DNA from: CAMEON01 sp045531965
GTDB taxonomy: Bacteria > Bacillota > Clostridia > Oscillospirales > CAG-272
Length of the DNA: 64,000 nucleotides
Assembly (NCBI GenBank): GCA_045531965.1
Contig: JAZSFA010000004.1
Location: 1 to 64,000 of the forward strand
Direction of reading: 5' to 3'
In this document: piece by piece, positions 8,513-18,146 of the stretch
Layout of the letters: each line of letters opens with the position of its first letter
Position numbering within the stretch: position 1 is the first letter of the stretch
Position numbers and translations under genes: made by a program
The notes under the pieces: model-generated
The model's database searches: none
Told to the model about the DNA's origin: nothing
Seen by the model: only the letters and a program-made list of their open reading frames with translations

Positions 8513-8708
8513 AAGTTCAGCTGATAAAGGTTCGCTTGAAAAAGAGGTGTTAAGAATCCCTTTTACATCGTTAATAACTTAAACACTGCATAGATTGATA
8601 ACTGCTGGTTTTTAACTGGCATAATAATATAGTTTACTTTAGATTTATGAAAGAGTTATGTGTAATTGAATCTATTCTTTAGCTTTATATTGATTTAATT
8701 ATACCAAT

Positions 8709-9354
8709 ATTCAGCTGAAAAAGGAATTTGAGCTGGTACTTGAATTATGTAAGTTTGTTCGCCCTAATGGGAATAAAATTAAAGTTTTGTTGGAGCAGAA
8801 GCCGGACATGGCTTATGTGCTAGGTCTTTTACTGTTTCATCGCATGGGGCGTAGCATACGAAACACTAAAAAAGACCAAATTATTATCGGAGACAAATCG
8901 TGAATTCCAAAATACGCTGGAATCAATCTATGCGGCTAATGTGGAAAGAACCATATCATATAGAAATTCTGTGGCGGATTTGAGTGGTATTTTGACGGGG
9001 ATTCCGATCCGATATGCTGCTCTTAAGGGTGCATATTTATGTAGCATGTATCCTATTGGTTTGCGAACCTCAAATGATATTGATATATTGGTGGATAAGA
9101 ATGACATTGGTATTATAACAGAAAGACTGTTGGCCAATCGTTTCAAACAGGGATACATTAAAAACGCATCATTTCTGCCAGCCACGAGAGCAGAAATCAT
9201 CTCATCAAGGATGAATCGGGGGGAGACGGTTCCTTTTGTTCTCGAGCGGGAGGACGTAAAAATGAGATATCTGGAAGTTGATGTGAATTTTCCGTTCGTA
9301 ATAAAAACGCGCACAATTAACAAAAAAAGCTTTTTTGTGGTAAACTTTACCTAA
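8709..9354 (+). pseudogene. Nucleotidyltransferase-like gene (NTP_transf_5 type), broken
   Basis: Frame 1 from ~8709 encodes QLKKEFELVLEL...KPDMAYVLGLLLFHRMG. It then shifts at ~8847-8853 into a frame that reads WGVAYETLKKTKLLSE... and continues through ALKGAYLCSMYPIGLRTSNDIDILVDK to a stop at 9354. The 'lKG..l...Yp....R.~~DiDilv' pattern is that of the uncharacterised nucleotidyltransferases often found in peptide natural-product clusters. The family is normally ~350 residues, so the C-terminal half is missing. No proper start codon or ribosome site is visible. I take it as a remnant of the neighbouring island. Confidence 0.7.
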
Positions 9355-9505
9355 CGACATACAGTAACAAAGCATAGCGAATACACCTGGCAGATGACAT
9401 TGAAAAAAGAGCCTACTGTTTCTTAATATCCGACTGGTCATAGGCGAACAATACAATACGATACATACTCGTATGAATCAGTCATAGGCATTTTGAATGA
9501 GAAAC

Positions 9506-9541
9506 GCAGCACAAGGTTCTTTTGGGGGAGCTTTGTGCTGC
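9506..9541 (+). terminator. Hairpin ahead of the ABC transporter genes
   Basis: GCAGCACA pairs with TGTGCTGC (9506-9513 / 9534-9541), followed by TTTGTTTG. It is 38 bases before the ABC start, so it ends upstream transcription or attenuates the operon. The rest of 9355-9578 shows nothing else. Confidence 0.6.
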
Positions 9542-9578
9542 TTTGTTTGTCAATTTTATTTGAGGAGAATATATTGCT

Positions 9579-11288
9579 GTGTTAACTAAAAGGGCAAAGG
9601 TGGTATTAAAATACGTAAAAAGTCACTCATTCATTTTTGTGATTCTGTATTGCTGTATCATTATCACATCTTTTTTGAGTACCATATATCCATGGATGTT
9701 CGGCAACCTGATTGATGAAGTGTTTTATGACGGGAACATTTCAAATTTTATTAAAATAGTAATTGCATACGCGGCAATTTTTTTAATAGGCCAGGTCTTT
9801 CACTTTATCCTGAATATGTCATGGGCAAGATTGATGACGAGTTTTCTCTTTGATATCAGAAAAGACCTGTTTGACAGAGTCATATCAAGCAAGGGGAAAA
9901 TATTATCATCCATTCATTCCGGTGATATAGTTTCCAGAATGGGTGGAGATGTCGAGCAGTTCATGAATTACATACACTGGAACACTTTCTATTTCTCGGC
10001 AAATATTATTCGATTCATACTATCATTGGTGTATGTTGCGGTTATTTTTTGGCCCATGGCTATAGCAATACTAATTGCAACTCCTACCGTGTTTTACTTA
10101 TCTAAATATTTTTCTAAAAAAGTACAACCTTTATACAAAAAGAAAAGGGAGAAACAGGGGCTGTTATCGTCTTGGATATTTGAAATTGTAAAAGGCTTGC
10201 AAGATATAAAACTGTTATCTGCAAGTAAAAACGTTATTTCTGATTACGTTGGAAAGACAAATCAGATTTCCAAATTGCAAATAGAAGCAAATGTCATTGA
10301 GGTGAAAACCGAAAGAATAAACAGCGGGATTTCTTTATTATGGCAACTTCTGTTTTACACTCTTTCTGCTCTTTTTGTTGTCAACGGAAAAATGACTATG
10401 GGGACATTTACAATGTGCTTGGGCTATTATTCAGACTGCCTGAGGTTATTTGGTTCTATTAACAATCGAATGACAAAAGTTGCCCCGAATCGAGTCGGAA
10501 TAGATAGGGTGTGCGAAACCTTGTTACTTGAAACCGAGAGGACAACCGGAGAAGATATCGCCATTGTTGGCAATATTGCTTTTAAAGATGTGGTTTTCTC
10601 ATACAACAACGAGGTTGATGTCCTAAAAGGCGTATCTTTTTCAATCGAATCAGGACAGCAGGTGGCGTTGGTGGGGCGTAGCGGAGAAGGAAAAACCACG
10701 ATAGCAAATCTTTTACTTGGCTATTTTGATCCATCTTACGGAGAAATACGGCTCGGAGAAAAAAACATTACCGATTACAGCCTTTCTGCCCTTCGGCGAC
10801 AAATTGGAATCGTCCATCAAGACACTATTCTATTTGATGGGTCAATCAGATACAATTTAACTTTTAGCAACGATACTTCAATTGATAATCGAATATTTGA
10901 TGCTTTGAAAAAAGCGTCATTGTATGATCATATTATTTCTTTGCCGGATGGTTTAGACACAATCATTGGTGCTCATGGGCAAGGATTATCCGGCGGACAA
11001 AAGCAAAGAATCGCAATTGCAAGGATATTCCTGAGGAATCCGAAGATCATAATCTTCGATGAGGCAACCTCTTCTCTCGATCATGCTTCAGAGCAAGTTA
11101 TCAAAGAATTCTGGGATTCTCTTTGCGAGAATCGAACAATCATTGTAATAGCACATAGATTGTCCACCATAAAAAACTCGGACAAGATATTTGTGCTTGA
11201 TAATGGTGTTATTGCCGCGCAGGGAAAACACGAAGAGTTGTTGCGTGACTCGGAAATTTACCGAAATCTTTTCGCAGAACAGCAATGA
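9579..11288 (+). CDS. ABC exporter half-transporter A (membrane + ATPase)
   Basis: A 569-residue fused ABC exporter. An N-terminal six-helix membrane domain (~15-300) is followed by the nucleotide-binding domain with Walker A GRSGEGKTT (~366-374), signature LSGGQKQR (~470) and Walker B IIIFDEATSSLD (~490). No C39 peptidase domain precedes it. The GTG start at 9579 has GAGGAG 11 bases upstream. The next gene is a second half-transporter 15 bases downstream, so the two probably form a heterodimer. As the first genes of the biosynthetic island they likely export or flip its product. Confidence 0.9.
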   Translation: MLTKRAKVVLKYVKSHSFIFVILYCCIIITSFLSTIYPWMFGNLIDEVFYDGNISNFIKIVIAYAAIFLIGQVFHFILNMSWARLMTSFLFDIRKDLFDRVISSKGKILSSIHSGDIVSRMGGDVEQFMNYIHWNTFYFSANIIRFILSLVYVAVIFWPMAIAILIATPTVFYLSKYFSKKVQPLYKKKREKQGLLSSWIFEIVKGLQDIKLLSASKNVISDYVGKTNQISKLQIEANVIEVKTERINSGISLLWQLLFYTLSALFVVNGKMTMGTFTMCLGYYSDCLRLFGSINNRMTKVAPNRVGIDRVCETLLLETERTTGEDIAIVGNIAFKDVVFSYNNEVDVLKGVSFSIESGQQVALVGRSGEGKTTIANLLLGYFDPSYGEIRLGEKNITDYSLSALRRQIGIVHQDTILFDGSIRYNLTFSNDTSIDNRIFDALKKASLYDHIISLPDGLDTIIGAHGQGLSGGQKQRIAIARIFLRNPKIIIFDEATSSLDHASEQVIKEFWDSLCENRTIIVIAHRLSTIKNSDKIFVLDNGVIAAQGKHEELLRDSEIYRNLFAEQQ

Positions 11289-11303
11289 TGGGCGGTGATC
11301 GGT

Positions 11304-13055
11304 ATGCAAAAAATAAACAGTGAACGTCTTTCTCTTTTGAAAAGATTATCTCCGCTTCTCAAGTCCGATAAGAAATCGCTTTCTGCTGTCATAATTATCA
11401 AAATTGTTGGTATGGCACTGTCTCTTGTTAGCCCTGCTATTTACCTTCTTTTGGTAGACGATGTAATGACGGATGGCAAACTCAAGATATTATGGGTCGT
11501 TTTGATCGGCTACATAGGAGTATTTGTAATACAAACCTTGTGCACAATCGTAAACAAAAAAGCATATAATCATTACTTCATCCTTTTTAATACAAAATTA
11601 AAAACCGGTCTTTTGCAGAAAATAACATCACTGAGAGTTCAGGATTATGAAAAATTCAGTTCCGGCGACTTAAAGAACAGATTGGAATCTGATTCGGAAG
11701 TCTTCGAGAAATTTATTATGTCTCATATCGTTGATTATGCATATTCAATATTGAATTGTTTGATTATCGGTATCATACTTATATGTTCAAATTGGATTCT
11801 TGCCATAGTTGGGTTTGTTATGGTTCCTTTGTCATTTTGGTTTTCAAAAGTGATGGCAAAGAAAGCCGGGGCTGTTTCAAATGAATATCGGAGTGAATAC
11901 GGAGAGTATGAAAGCTTTATACATAACTCTGTTCAAGGATGGAAAGAGGTAAAATCCAATCAGCTTGAAAACGAGTTAACGAATTCTCTCTCTCAAAAAT
12001 GGCAAAAACTATCGAAGCTGTTTGTCAGGCAACAAATACTATGGTTTATCAACAGAAGTTTTATTGCATTCAAAGATATGTTTATAACAAAAATGAATCT
12101 TTATTTTATAGGAGGACTGCTCATACTTAACGGAAACTATGAAGTTGCCGCCTTGCTCGTGTTTATGAACTACTACGAACAGTTTTTCGGATCCGTATCC
12201 GACATTACGAATCTGATCGTTCAGTTCAGAACGGATAAAGCATCGATCAGTCGTGTTGTTGAATTGCTTGATTATGTTCCGCCCGAATCAAACGAATATG
12301 ATAGTAAAAGTGCTTCTATCACGGTAGATAACGTATCTTTTAACTATCCCGCCTGTGAAAATGAAGTTTTGAACCGTGTTTCTTTTTCCATCCCGTCACA
12401 AAAGCATACCGCAATTGTCGGAAGAAGCGGCTGCGGTAAATCGACACTTGTCAAATTAATTCTTGGTATTTACGAGCCGGTGAATGGGAATGTAATGATT
12501 GGTGAACAACGTACGGCAAACATTAATTGGAAAAGGAAGATGGGTGTGGTAATGCAGGAACCGACTCTGTTCAATTTATCGATTGAAGAGAACCTGCGAA
12601 TGGTCAACAGATTTGCAACAAGTGAAGAAATTGACTGTGCCTGTAAAAAAACCAATATCTATGACTTTATTCAAAATTTGCCGGATGGATATCAGACGAT
12701 GATAGGCGAAAAAGGTGTTAAGCTTTCCGGTGGACAGCGACAGAGAATTGCTATTGCCAGAGTGTTATTGCTCGATCCACAGATTGTAATATTCGATGAG
12801 GCAACATCGTCCTTGGATTACGAAAACGAAAAAGCAGTTATTGAAGCATTAAAGAATCTCTCTAAAGGAAGAACGGTTATTTCGGTTTCTCATCGTCTTT
12901 CTTCCATAATAGATGCGGATCAAGTTGTTGTGGTCGACGGAGGAGCGATAACCGGTATTGGAACACATAAGGAACTGTTAAACCACAATAAATTGTATGA
13001 TGCCTTGTTTGAAAGTCAGTATACCAAGGAGATGCTTCACAATGTTAATCCGTGA
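11304..13055 (+). CDS. ABC exporter half-transporter B (membrane + ATPase)
   Basis: A ~583-residue partner of the preceding transporter, with the same membrane domain (~15-310), Walker A GRSGCGKST (~373), LSGGQRQR (~474) and Walker B IVIFDEATSSLD (~495). I prefer ATG 11304 to GTG 11295 because GGCGGTGATC, a close match to the anti-Shine-Dalgarno complement, lies just upstream of 11304. The acyl ligase gene begins inside its 3' end (14-base overlap), so transport and biosynthesis genes are one operon. Confidence 0.88.
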   Translation: MQKINSERLSLLKRLSPLLKSDKKSLSAVIIIKIVGMALSLVSPAIYLLLVDDVMTDGKLKILWVVLIGYIGVFVIQTLCTIVNKKAYNHYFILFNTKLKTGLLQKITSLRVQDYEKFSSGDLKNRLESDSEVFEKFIMSHIVDYAYSILNCLIIGIILICSNWILAIVGFVMVPLSFWFSKVMAKKAGAVSNEYRSEYGEYESFIHNSVQGWKEVKSNQLENELTNSLSQKWQKLSKLFVRQQILWFINRSFIAFKDMFITKMNLYFIGGLLILNGNYEVAALLVFMNYYEQFFGSVSDITNLIVQFRTDKASISRVVELLDYVPPESNEYDSKSASITVDNVSFNYPACENEVLNRVSFSIPSQKHTAIVGRSGCGKSTLVKLILGIYEPVNGNVMIGEQRTANINWKRKMGVVMQEPTLFNLSIEENLRMVNRFATSEEIDCACKKTNIYDFIQNLPDGYQTMIGEKGVKLSGGQRQRIAIARVLLLDPQIVIFDEATSSLDYENEKAVIEALKNLSKGRTVISVSHRLSSIIDADQVVVVDGGAITGIGTHKELLNHNKLYDALFESQYTKEMLHNVNP

Positions 13056-14538
13056 TTTATTATATCGTCAAAAAAACAATTCCAATACAGCGATAATACA
13101 AGGAGACAGGAAGATATCTTTTGCTGAGTGGAATCATGCAGCAAGTGATTGCTCAAAATTAATCAATGAATTGTTGACACGAGAGTCTGTAAACATAGCT
13201 GTTATCATTCCCAATTCAATTGAATATGCAATTGCGTATTTTTCAATTCAATATGCTAATAGAGTGGTTGTTCCCATTGGACCACGATCTACACAATCAG
13301 AAGTACTATCAACTTTGGAATACTGTGAGGTAGATTTGATTGTTACCGATGATCAAAATTTTGATAGCATTGAAGCTGTGCTTAAAAATTCGTCGTTTAA
13401 ATCTTATTTACTGAACATATGCAATCATAAAGTTGTTGTTGTGAATCCTGAAAAAACTATGAGGTTTAAAACATCAAGTTTGGTAACAGAACCTAACTCT
13501 GAAGATGATACGGCAATCCTCTTGCACACATCGGGTACTACAAATGCTCCCAAAAGGGTAATGCTTACTCATAAAAATTTGATATGCAATGTTGAATCCA
13601 ATATTCTCTCCTTGGAATTGACAGGCAATGATGTTGTCTTAATAGCGTTGCCAATGTACTTTGGGTATTGCAATACGGCACAATTTCTTACACATCTTTA
13701 TCTCGGAGCTAAGATAGTGATTCTCGATTCGCTTTTTATGCCAAAACAATTCTTACAGGACATCGAGAAACATCAAATAACAAATTTTACGGCAGTGCCG
13801 ACAATGTTATTGATGTTGCTAAGTTATAGGTATTCTGATCGGTATGACATTTCATCCTTAAGATACGTATGCTTTGGCGGCGGAAGGATGCCAGTGGACA
13901 AACTTAGAGAACTGATTGAGAAGTATCCAACAGTTGGGTTCGTACAGACATATGGTCAGACCGAATGTTCACCAAGAGTGACAGCATTATTGCCACAATT
14001 TTCCGTGAAAAAAGTGGGTTCTGTAGGAAAACCTATTCCAAATGTAAAGGTAATTATTGTGGATAGAGATGGTAATTGTTGCTCTCCGTTTTCATCAGGA
14101 GAAATATATGTTTCCGGCAACAATGTTATGAAAGGATATTACAAACGGCCGGATATTACAAAAAACACTCTTATTAATGGTTGGATTCACACGGGAGATG
14201 TTGGTTATCAAGATGAAGAAGGATTTATTTATCTGAACGGAAGAATAAAAAACATGATTATCTCAGGTGGAATTAATATTTACCCGGAAGAGATTGAGCA
14301 AATCTTATTGTCGTATGATGGGATCACAGAAGCCATTGTGGTTGGCGAAGATGATGATTTGCTTGGCGAAATTCCGATAGCTAAAATTGTTGTATCAAAA
14401 CCAATCGATACCAATGATTTAAAAGCTTACTGTGCAAATTTGATGTCTGATTATAAAGTTCCCATTCGATTTGACTGTGTTGATGAACTCCCTCACACAT
14501 ATAACGGAAAAATAAGCAGAAAGAAGGTTAATGTTTAA
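13042..14538 (+). CDS. AMP-forming acyl-CoA/acyl-ACP ligase
   Basis: A 498-residue class I adenylate-forming enzyme with all core motifs: HTSGTTNAPKR (~162), YGQTECSPR (~303), HTGDVGYQDEEG (~383), RIKNMIISGG (~398) and the C-terminal NGKISRKK with the catalytic lysine (~490). It would activate a carboxylate as an acyl-AMP and load it on CoA or, given the carrier protein gene overlapping its stop by one base (TAATG), on that carrier. I chose ATG 13042, which has AAGGAG upstream, rather than an in-frame codon at 12997. The substrate cannot be read from the sequence. Confidence 0.88.
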   Translation: MLIRDLLYRQKNNSNTAIIQGDRKISFAEWNHAASDCSKLINELLTRESVNIAVIIPNSIEYAIAYFSIQYANRVVVPIGPRSTQSEVLSTLEYCEVDLIVTDDQNFDSIEAVLKNSSFKSYLLNICNHKVVVVNPEKTMRFKTSSLVTEPNSEDDTAILLHTSGTTNAPKRVMLTHKNLICNVESNILSLELTGNDVVLIALPMYFGYCNTAQFLTHLYLGAKIVILDSLFMPKQFLQDIEKHQITNFTAVPTMLLMLLSYRYSDRYDISSLRYVCFGGGRMPVDKLRELIEKYPTVGFVQTYGQTECSPRVTALLPQFSVKKVGSVGKPIPNVKVIIVDRDGNCCSPFSSGEIYVSGNNVMKGYYKRPDITKNTLINGWIHTGDVGYQDEEGFIYLNGRIKNMIISGGINIYPEEIEQILLSYDGITEAIVVGEDDDLLGEIPIAKIVVSKPIDTNDLKAYCANLMSDYKVPIRFDCVDELPHTYNGKISRKKVNV

Positions 14539-14795
14539 TGAACGATGAAAAAGAACTTAAAAGAATTGTACTTATGATATCTGAAAAAGATGTATCACCA
14601 GATGATATTACCGATAAAACAGTTTTAACAAAAGATTTGGGATATAATTCTGTAAAAATAATTGCGCTTATCGTCGAAATAGAATCCTTTTTTAAGTTTA
14701 GTATTGAAGACGATTGCCTTGATCTTGAAGAATTGATTGTATTTGGCTCGTTGAAAAAAATCGTTGAAAAGAGTTCTGTAAACGCCGATGTATAA
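14538..14795 (+). CDS. Acyl carrier protein 1
   Basis: An 85-residue acidic four-helix carrier protein. The attachment site is in LGYNSVKI with Ser38; Asn replaces the usual Asp of the DSL motif, a known but less common variant in specialised carriers. It starts within the stop codon of the ligase gene. The Sfp-type transferase at 30072 would add the phosphopantetheine arm. It is distinct from the second carrier at 15731, so the pathway probably uses two carrier-bound intermediates. Confidence 0.85.
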   Translation: MNDEKELKRIVLMISEKDVSPDDITDKTVLTKDLGYNSVKIIALIVEIESFFKFSIEDDCLDLEELIVFGSLKKIVEKSSVNADV

Positions 14796-15729
14796 GTATA
14801 TGACCAATCAAGGAATAAATTGCTTTTTTGGAAGTTTAGCAAATATTCTATATTCAAGAGGCGTTCCTATCACAGAAGCCGAAATGGTTCTGTTCTCAAA
14901 TGTGTTGAATTGTTCGTGTAGGTTAGACGATTCAAATCTGTTTTTTGGGCATACCAATTCAAGGGGAGATTCTCATGTTTGAAATTAATAGGAGTAGCTG
15001 TTCAGCCTCTTAAGGATATGGACGAATTGACGAAAACACTTTTAGAAGTGCCTGTCTTATTAAAAGTCAATATAAGTACATTAGTCAAGGTTCTTTTCGC
15101 ACGCATTTTATTGTATTGTTATCGCTAAACGGTAATCAGGCGCAAATCAGTGATTCATTTATATCCTCAATTCCTTGATCATATTTTGAAGGTATTACAG
15201 ATATAACACAAGTAATGCAAAACTGCAAAGCAAAAAAGATTTTGGGACAGATTTATTGATAAATTCGGAACAGAAAACGAGTCTATTGTATCAAAAAGAA
15301 AAGTCAAATGCATACTCAAATTTGATTTCATATGCAAAAACGAATATTGAGATGTCTGAAGAATCAGTAATTAGAAAATGCCAACTACTGTCTCAATATA
15401 TGCTTGATCATACAGAGATAATGCTAATTGATGGTCGTATAAATGAGTTCGTTTATATGCTCAAGTTTAATGGTGCAATAGATCGGTTATTATATTTAAC
15501 TGAGTTGCTTCAACGACATTGCAATGCTCCATAGTGTATGATTGATAGATTACCATCACTTTATGGAAAGTGGATAAGTATCACAAATAAATTGCTGAAA
15601 AGTGCTATATTGAAAAGTTCAGAGATTTACAACTGGATATTTGGGAAAGATATCCCTACGCTACTCAATGAAGAACGATATCTTTATGTTGACTTGATAG
15701 GAACTGAAAGATTATTACAGGAGAAATGA
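14788..15729 (+). pseudogene. BtrH-like (BtrH_N) acyltransferase, disrupted by several frameshifts
   Basis: The first 64 codons read NCFFGSLANILYSRGVPITEAE, typical of the N-terminus of BtrH-type proteins (butirosin protein H; C39-peptidase-like fold), which move an acyl group from a carrier protein to an amine. The same protein continues in other frames: IGVAVQPLKDMDELTKTLLE from ~14980, THFIVLLSLNGNQAQISDSF from ~15100, then 15256-15534 and 15538-15729 with the helical C-terminal half. At least three frame changes and a stop at 15534 break it. Overlap with ACP1 (8 bases) and a start 2 bases before ACP2's frame show it was once part of the operon. Either the gene is dead or the sequence contains indel errors; an intact relative lies at 38055. 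Confidence 0.65.
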
Positions 15730-15730
15730 T

Positions 15731-15988
15731 ATGACTGAAATAAAGCAGCAAATAGTAACAATTATTCGTAATAACAGTTCTTTGCCGGTCATGCAAGATG
15801 AAGAAATTCTCAAAGAATCGTTTTTATCATTAGGGATAGACTCTTTGGACTATTTGAAAATAATAACAGAAATTGAAGATGCCTTAGATATATCTTTTGA
15901 GGGATTGCTTGATTCGTTTCATAAAAAAACAATAATTTTTGATTTTATTGAAAGCGTGGTGGGAAAATGTGAAAACAGACTTTCATAA
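15731..15988 (+). CDS. Acyl carrier protein 2
   Basis: An 85-residue carrier protein with the canonical LGIDSLDYLKI motif and Ser38 as the phosphopantetheine site. It follows the broken BtrH-like gene directly (ATG within GATATG) and overlaps the FabG-like gene by 20 bases. The sequence differs strongly from ACP1, so the two are not a recent duplication. Confidence 0.87.
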   Translation: MTEIKQQIVTIIRNNSSLPVMQDEEILKESFLSLGIDSLDYLKIITEIEDALDISFEGLLDSFHKKTIIFDFIESVVGKCENRLS

Positions 15989-16712
15989 CAAAATTGTTGT
16001 TATTACAGGGGCAACTAAAGGGATCGGGAAGGAATTAGCAAAAGCTTTTGCTTTAGAAGGAGCAACTGTTGTTTTGAACTACAGCAATAATCCTGATGAT
16101 GCAGAGGCTACATATTCGGAAATTAAGAGAATCTCTCCGAATTCAATTTTGATTCAAGCCGATGTCTCAAAAGCAGACGAAGTAACCCATATGTATCAAT
16201 GTATTATGAACTCATTTGATCATATAGATGTTTTGATTAACAATGCGGGAATGTGCGACGATAACCTGATGCAAATGATGCCTTTAGAACAGTGGCAAAG
16301 AGTAATTGACGTTAATCTCACTGGGGTTTTTCTCTGCACTCGAGAACTTTCAAAGCCAATGATAAAACAGCGAATGGGGAAAATAATAAACATTTCTTCA
16401 CTGAAAGGCCAAGAAGGAAGCAGGGGGCAAGCTAATTATACCGCATCAAAAGCAGGGGTTATAGCGCTTACCCAAACAGCTGCGAAGGAACTGTGTGAGT
16501 TTAATATATCAGTTAATGCCTTATGTCCGGGATTTATTGTAACAGATTTAAATCGTCACAACAAAGAAAAAGAAAAAATTGCCGCACAAAGAAGCCTGTT
16601 GTCAATAGGTTCGTCTATGCGGGATTTGATTAATTTCTGTTTGCTTTTTTCATCTGATTTAATACAAGGGATTAGTGGTAGGGTTTTTAACTTGGATTCT
16701 AGAATTGAGTAA
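15969..16712 (+). CDS. 3-oxoacyl-ACP reductase-like SDR enzyme (FabG type)
   Basis: A 247-residue short-chain dehydrogenase. It shows TGATKGIG for NADP(H) binding (~13-20), INNAG (~91), the catalytic Ser in NISSLKG (~141) and YTASK (Tyr ~157, Lys ~161). Its nearest family is FabG, which reduces 3-oxoacyl groups on carrier proteins, fitting the carrier genes just upstream. GTG 15969 has GGTGGG six bases before it and gives a normal N-terminus; the longer reading from 15939 runs through ACP2. A second, broken and diverged copy lies at 32303-32698. Confidence 0.88.
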   Translation: MKTDFHNKIVVITGATKGIGKELAKAFALEGATVVLNYSNNPDDAEATYSEIKRISPNSILIQADVSKADEVTHMYQCIMNSFDHIDVLINNAGMCDDNLMQMMPLEQWQRVIDVNLTGVFLCTRELSKPMIKQRMGKIINISSLKGQEGSRGQANYTASKAGVIALTQTAAKELCEFNISVNALCPGFIVTDLNRHNKEKEKIAAQRSLLSIGSSMRDLINFCLLFSSDLIQGISGRVFNLDSRIE

Positions 16713-16802
16713 TTATTATGTTGGAAATTAAATTTGACATAATTTATATTAGTTGACGTATGTTAGATTTGTCAGAAAGTATAGTACGTTTGGTGATGTG
16801 TT

Positions 16803-18137
16803 ATGAATGAAAAAAATTACAAGTTGAACTTATTAAAGATTATTAAGTCGTTAAAAAATGCACGGGAATGCAAATTTTATAATGATTTGTTGATGAATGT
16901 AAATTTAAATCAGAATATTTCATATGATGAGTTTTGCAAAATACCTATGACAACAAAAAAGGATTACAAAGAACATAGTTTTGATTTTATAAATAATGCT
17001 GTGTACAAAAAGGGATTTTCTAAAGAAAAATATTTGGAATTGAGCACAGATATTTTGGTTGCTGATGAATATTTAAAAAAATATGACTTGAAATTAAGAA
17101 CAACTAGTGGTTCAACCGGAGTGCCAATGGATATTTTTGTACATAAGATAGATTTAATGAGTGCATTTTTAAATCTTAATAAAATGAGAAATCTTTGGTA
17201 TCCTCGTTTTTTTAATGAGCAGTATATTTGGATATGGTTTAATAATCAACTTCATTATAGATTAAAAAACGAAACTGAACCATTAAAAAAGGAGAGTGGT
17301 TACCAATATTTTGTCAAAGAAGCAAGTGAAGAGGAACTTTTTAAAATATATTCATTTATTTGTAATAACAACATAAAGTGGATGGTTTGTCATCCTTCTT
17401 TTATCTATCTTTATTCAACTTTTCTGAAAAAAAACGGCCTAACTGATTATACTCTTGAATATGTCGAATGCCAATGTGAGAAACTTTATGATTGGCAGAT
17501 AGAAAGCCTGCGTGATACTATGCAAGCTAAGATTTCAAATGTATATTCATCAAATGAAATTCATTTTATTGGAATGACCTGTGAAAAAAACATTATGCAT
17601 ACTATTTCTAATAATGCTTTTGTTGAAATAGTTGACGATGAAGTTGTTGTTACTAATTTAAGTGCAAAATATATGCCATTAATTCGCTATAAAATTGGAG
17701 ATGTTGGAAAATGGTATGAAAAGCATAATCATTGTGATTTACTGCAAGGGATGCCTTTTGAATTAACTGGTTACAGAAGTAATGATAGTATTGTTTTAAA
17801 AAACGGCACAAAAATATCATATTTTGTCATATCTGAATCAATTACTAATTTAAGACACTATTTTAAAATAGATTTTGATCAATATGCTGTGAATCAAGAG
17901 TTGTATGACATGTTTCTTTATCGAATTTATCTAAAAAAAGATTATGATACAATATTAGGAAAAAAAGACAGTTTAGAAAAATATTTATCTTCTTTTTTGA
18001 GTAAAATAATTGGAAGTCATGTCTATGTAAGAATTATTTTGTCTCAAGAACCAATATATAGCAACTCAGAAAAGTTTAGGTATTTTAAGTGTGATGTGAA
18101 TAAAATAGGAGGTAATTCGATTATTTTTCATAATTGA
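16803..18137 (+). CDS. PaaK/CapK-like adenylate-forming ligase 1
   Basis: A 444-residue protein of the phenylacetate-CoA ligase (PaaK/CapK) branch of adenylate-forming enzymes. It has the phosphate-binding TTSGSTGVP at ~100 and the AMP-binding IRYKIGDVGKW at ~295. Such enzymes activate aryl, amino or hydroxy acids and often act in capsule or natural-product pathways. It follows the FabG gene after a 90-base AT-rich gap and precedes the glycosyltransferase by 9 bases. A second member of the family is at 33128. Codon use is very AT-rich here. Confidence 0.8.
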   Translation: MNEKNYKLNLLKIIKSLKNARECKFYNDLLMNVNLNQNISYDEFCKIPMTTKKDYKEHSFDFINNAVYKKGFSKEKYLELSTDILVADEYLKKYDLKLRTTSGSTGVPMDIFVHKIDLMSAFLNLNKMRNLWYPRFFNEQYIWIWFNNQLHYRLKNETEPLKKESGYQYFVKEASEEELFKIYSFICNNNIKWMVCHPSFIYLYSTFLKKNGLTDYTLEYVECQCEKLYDWQIESLRDTMQAKISNVYSSNEIHFIGMTCEKNIMHTISNNAFVEIVDDEVVVTNLSAKYMPLIRYKIGDVGKWYEKHNHCDLLQGMPFELTGYRSNDSIVLKNGTKISYFVISESITNLRHYFKIDFDQYAVNQELYDMFLYRIYLKKDYDTILGKKDSLEKYLSSFLSKIIGSHVYVRIILSQEPIYSNSEKFRYFKCDVNKIGGNSIIFHN

Positions 18138-18146
18138 ATAAATACA

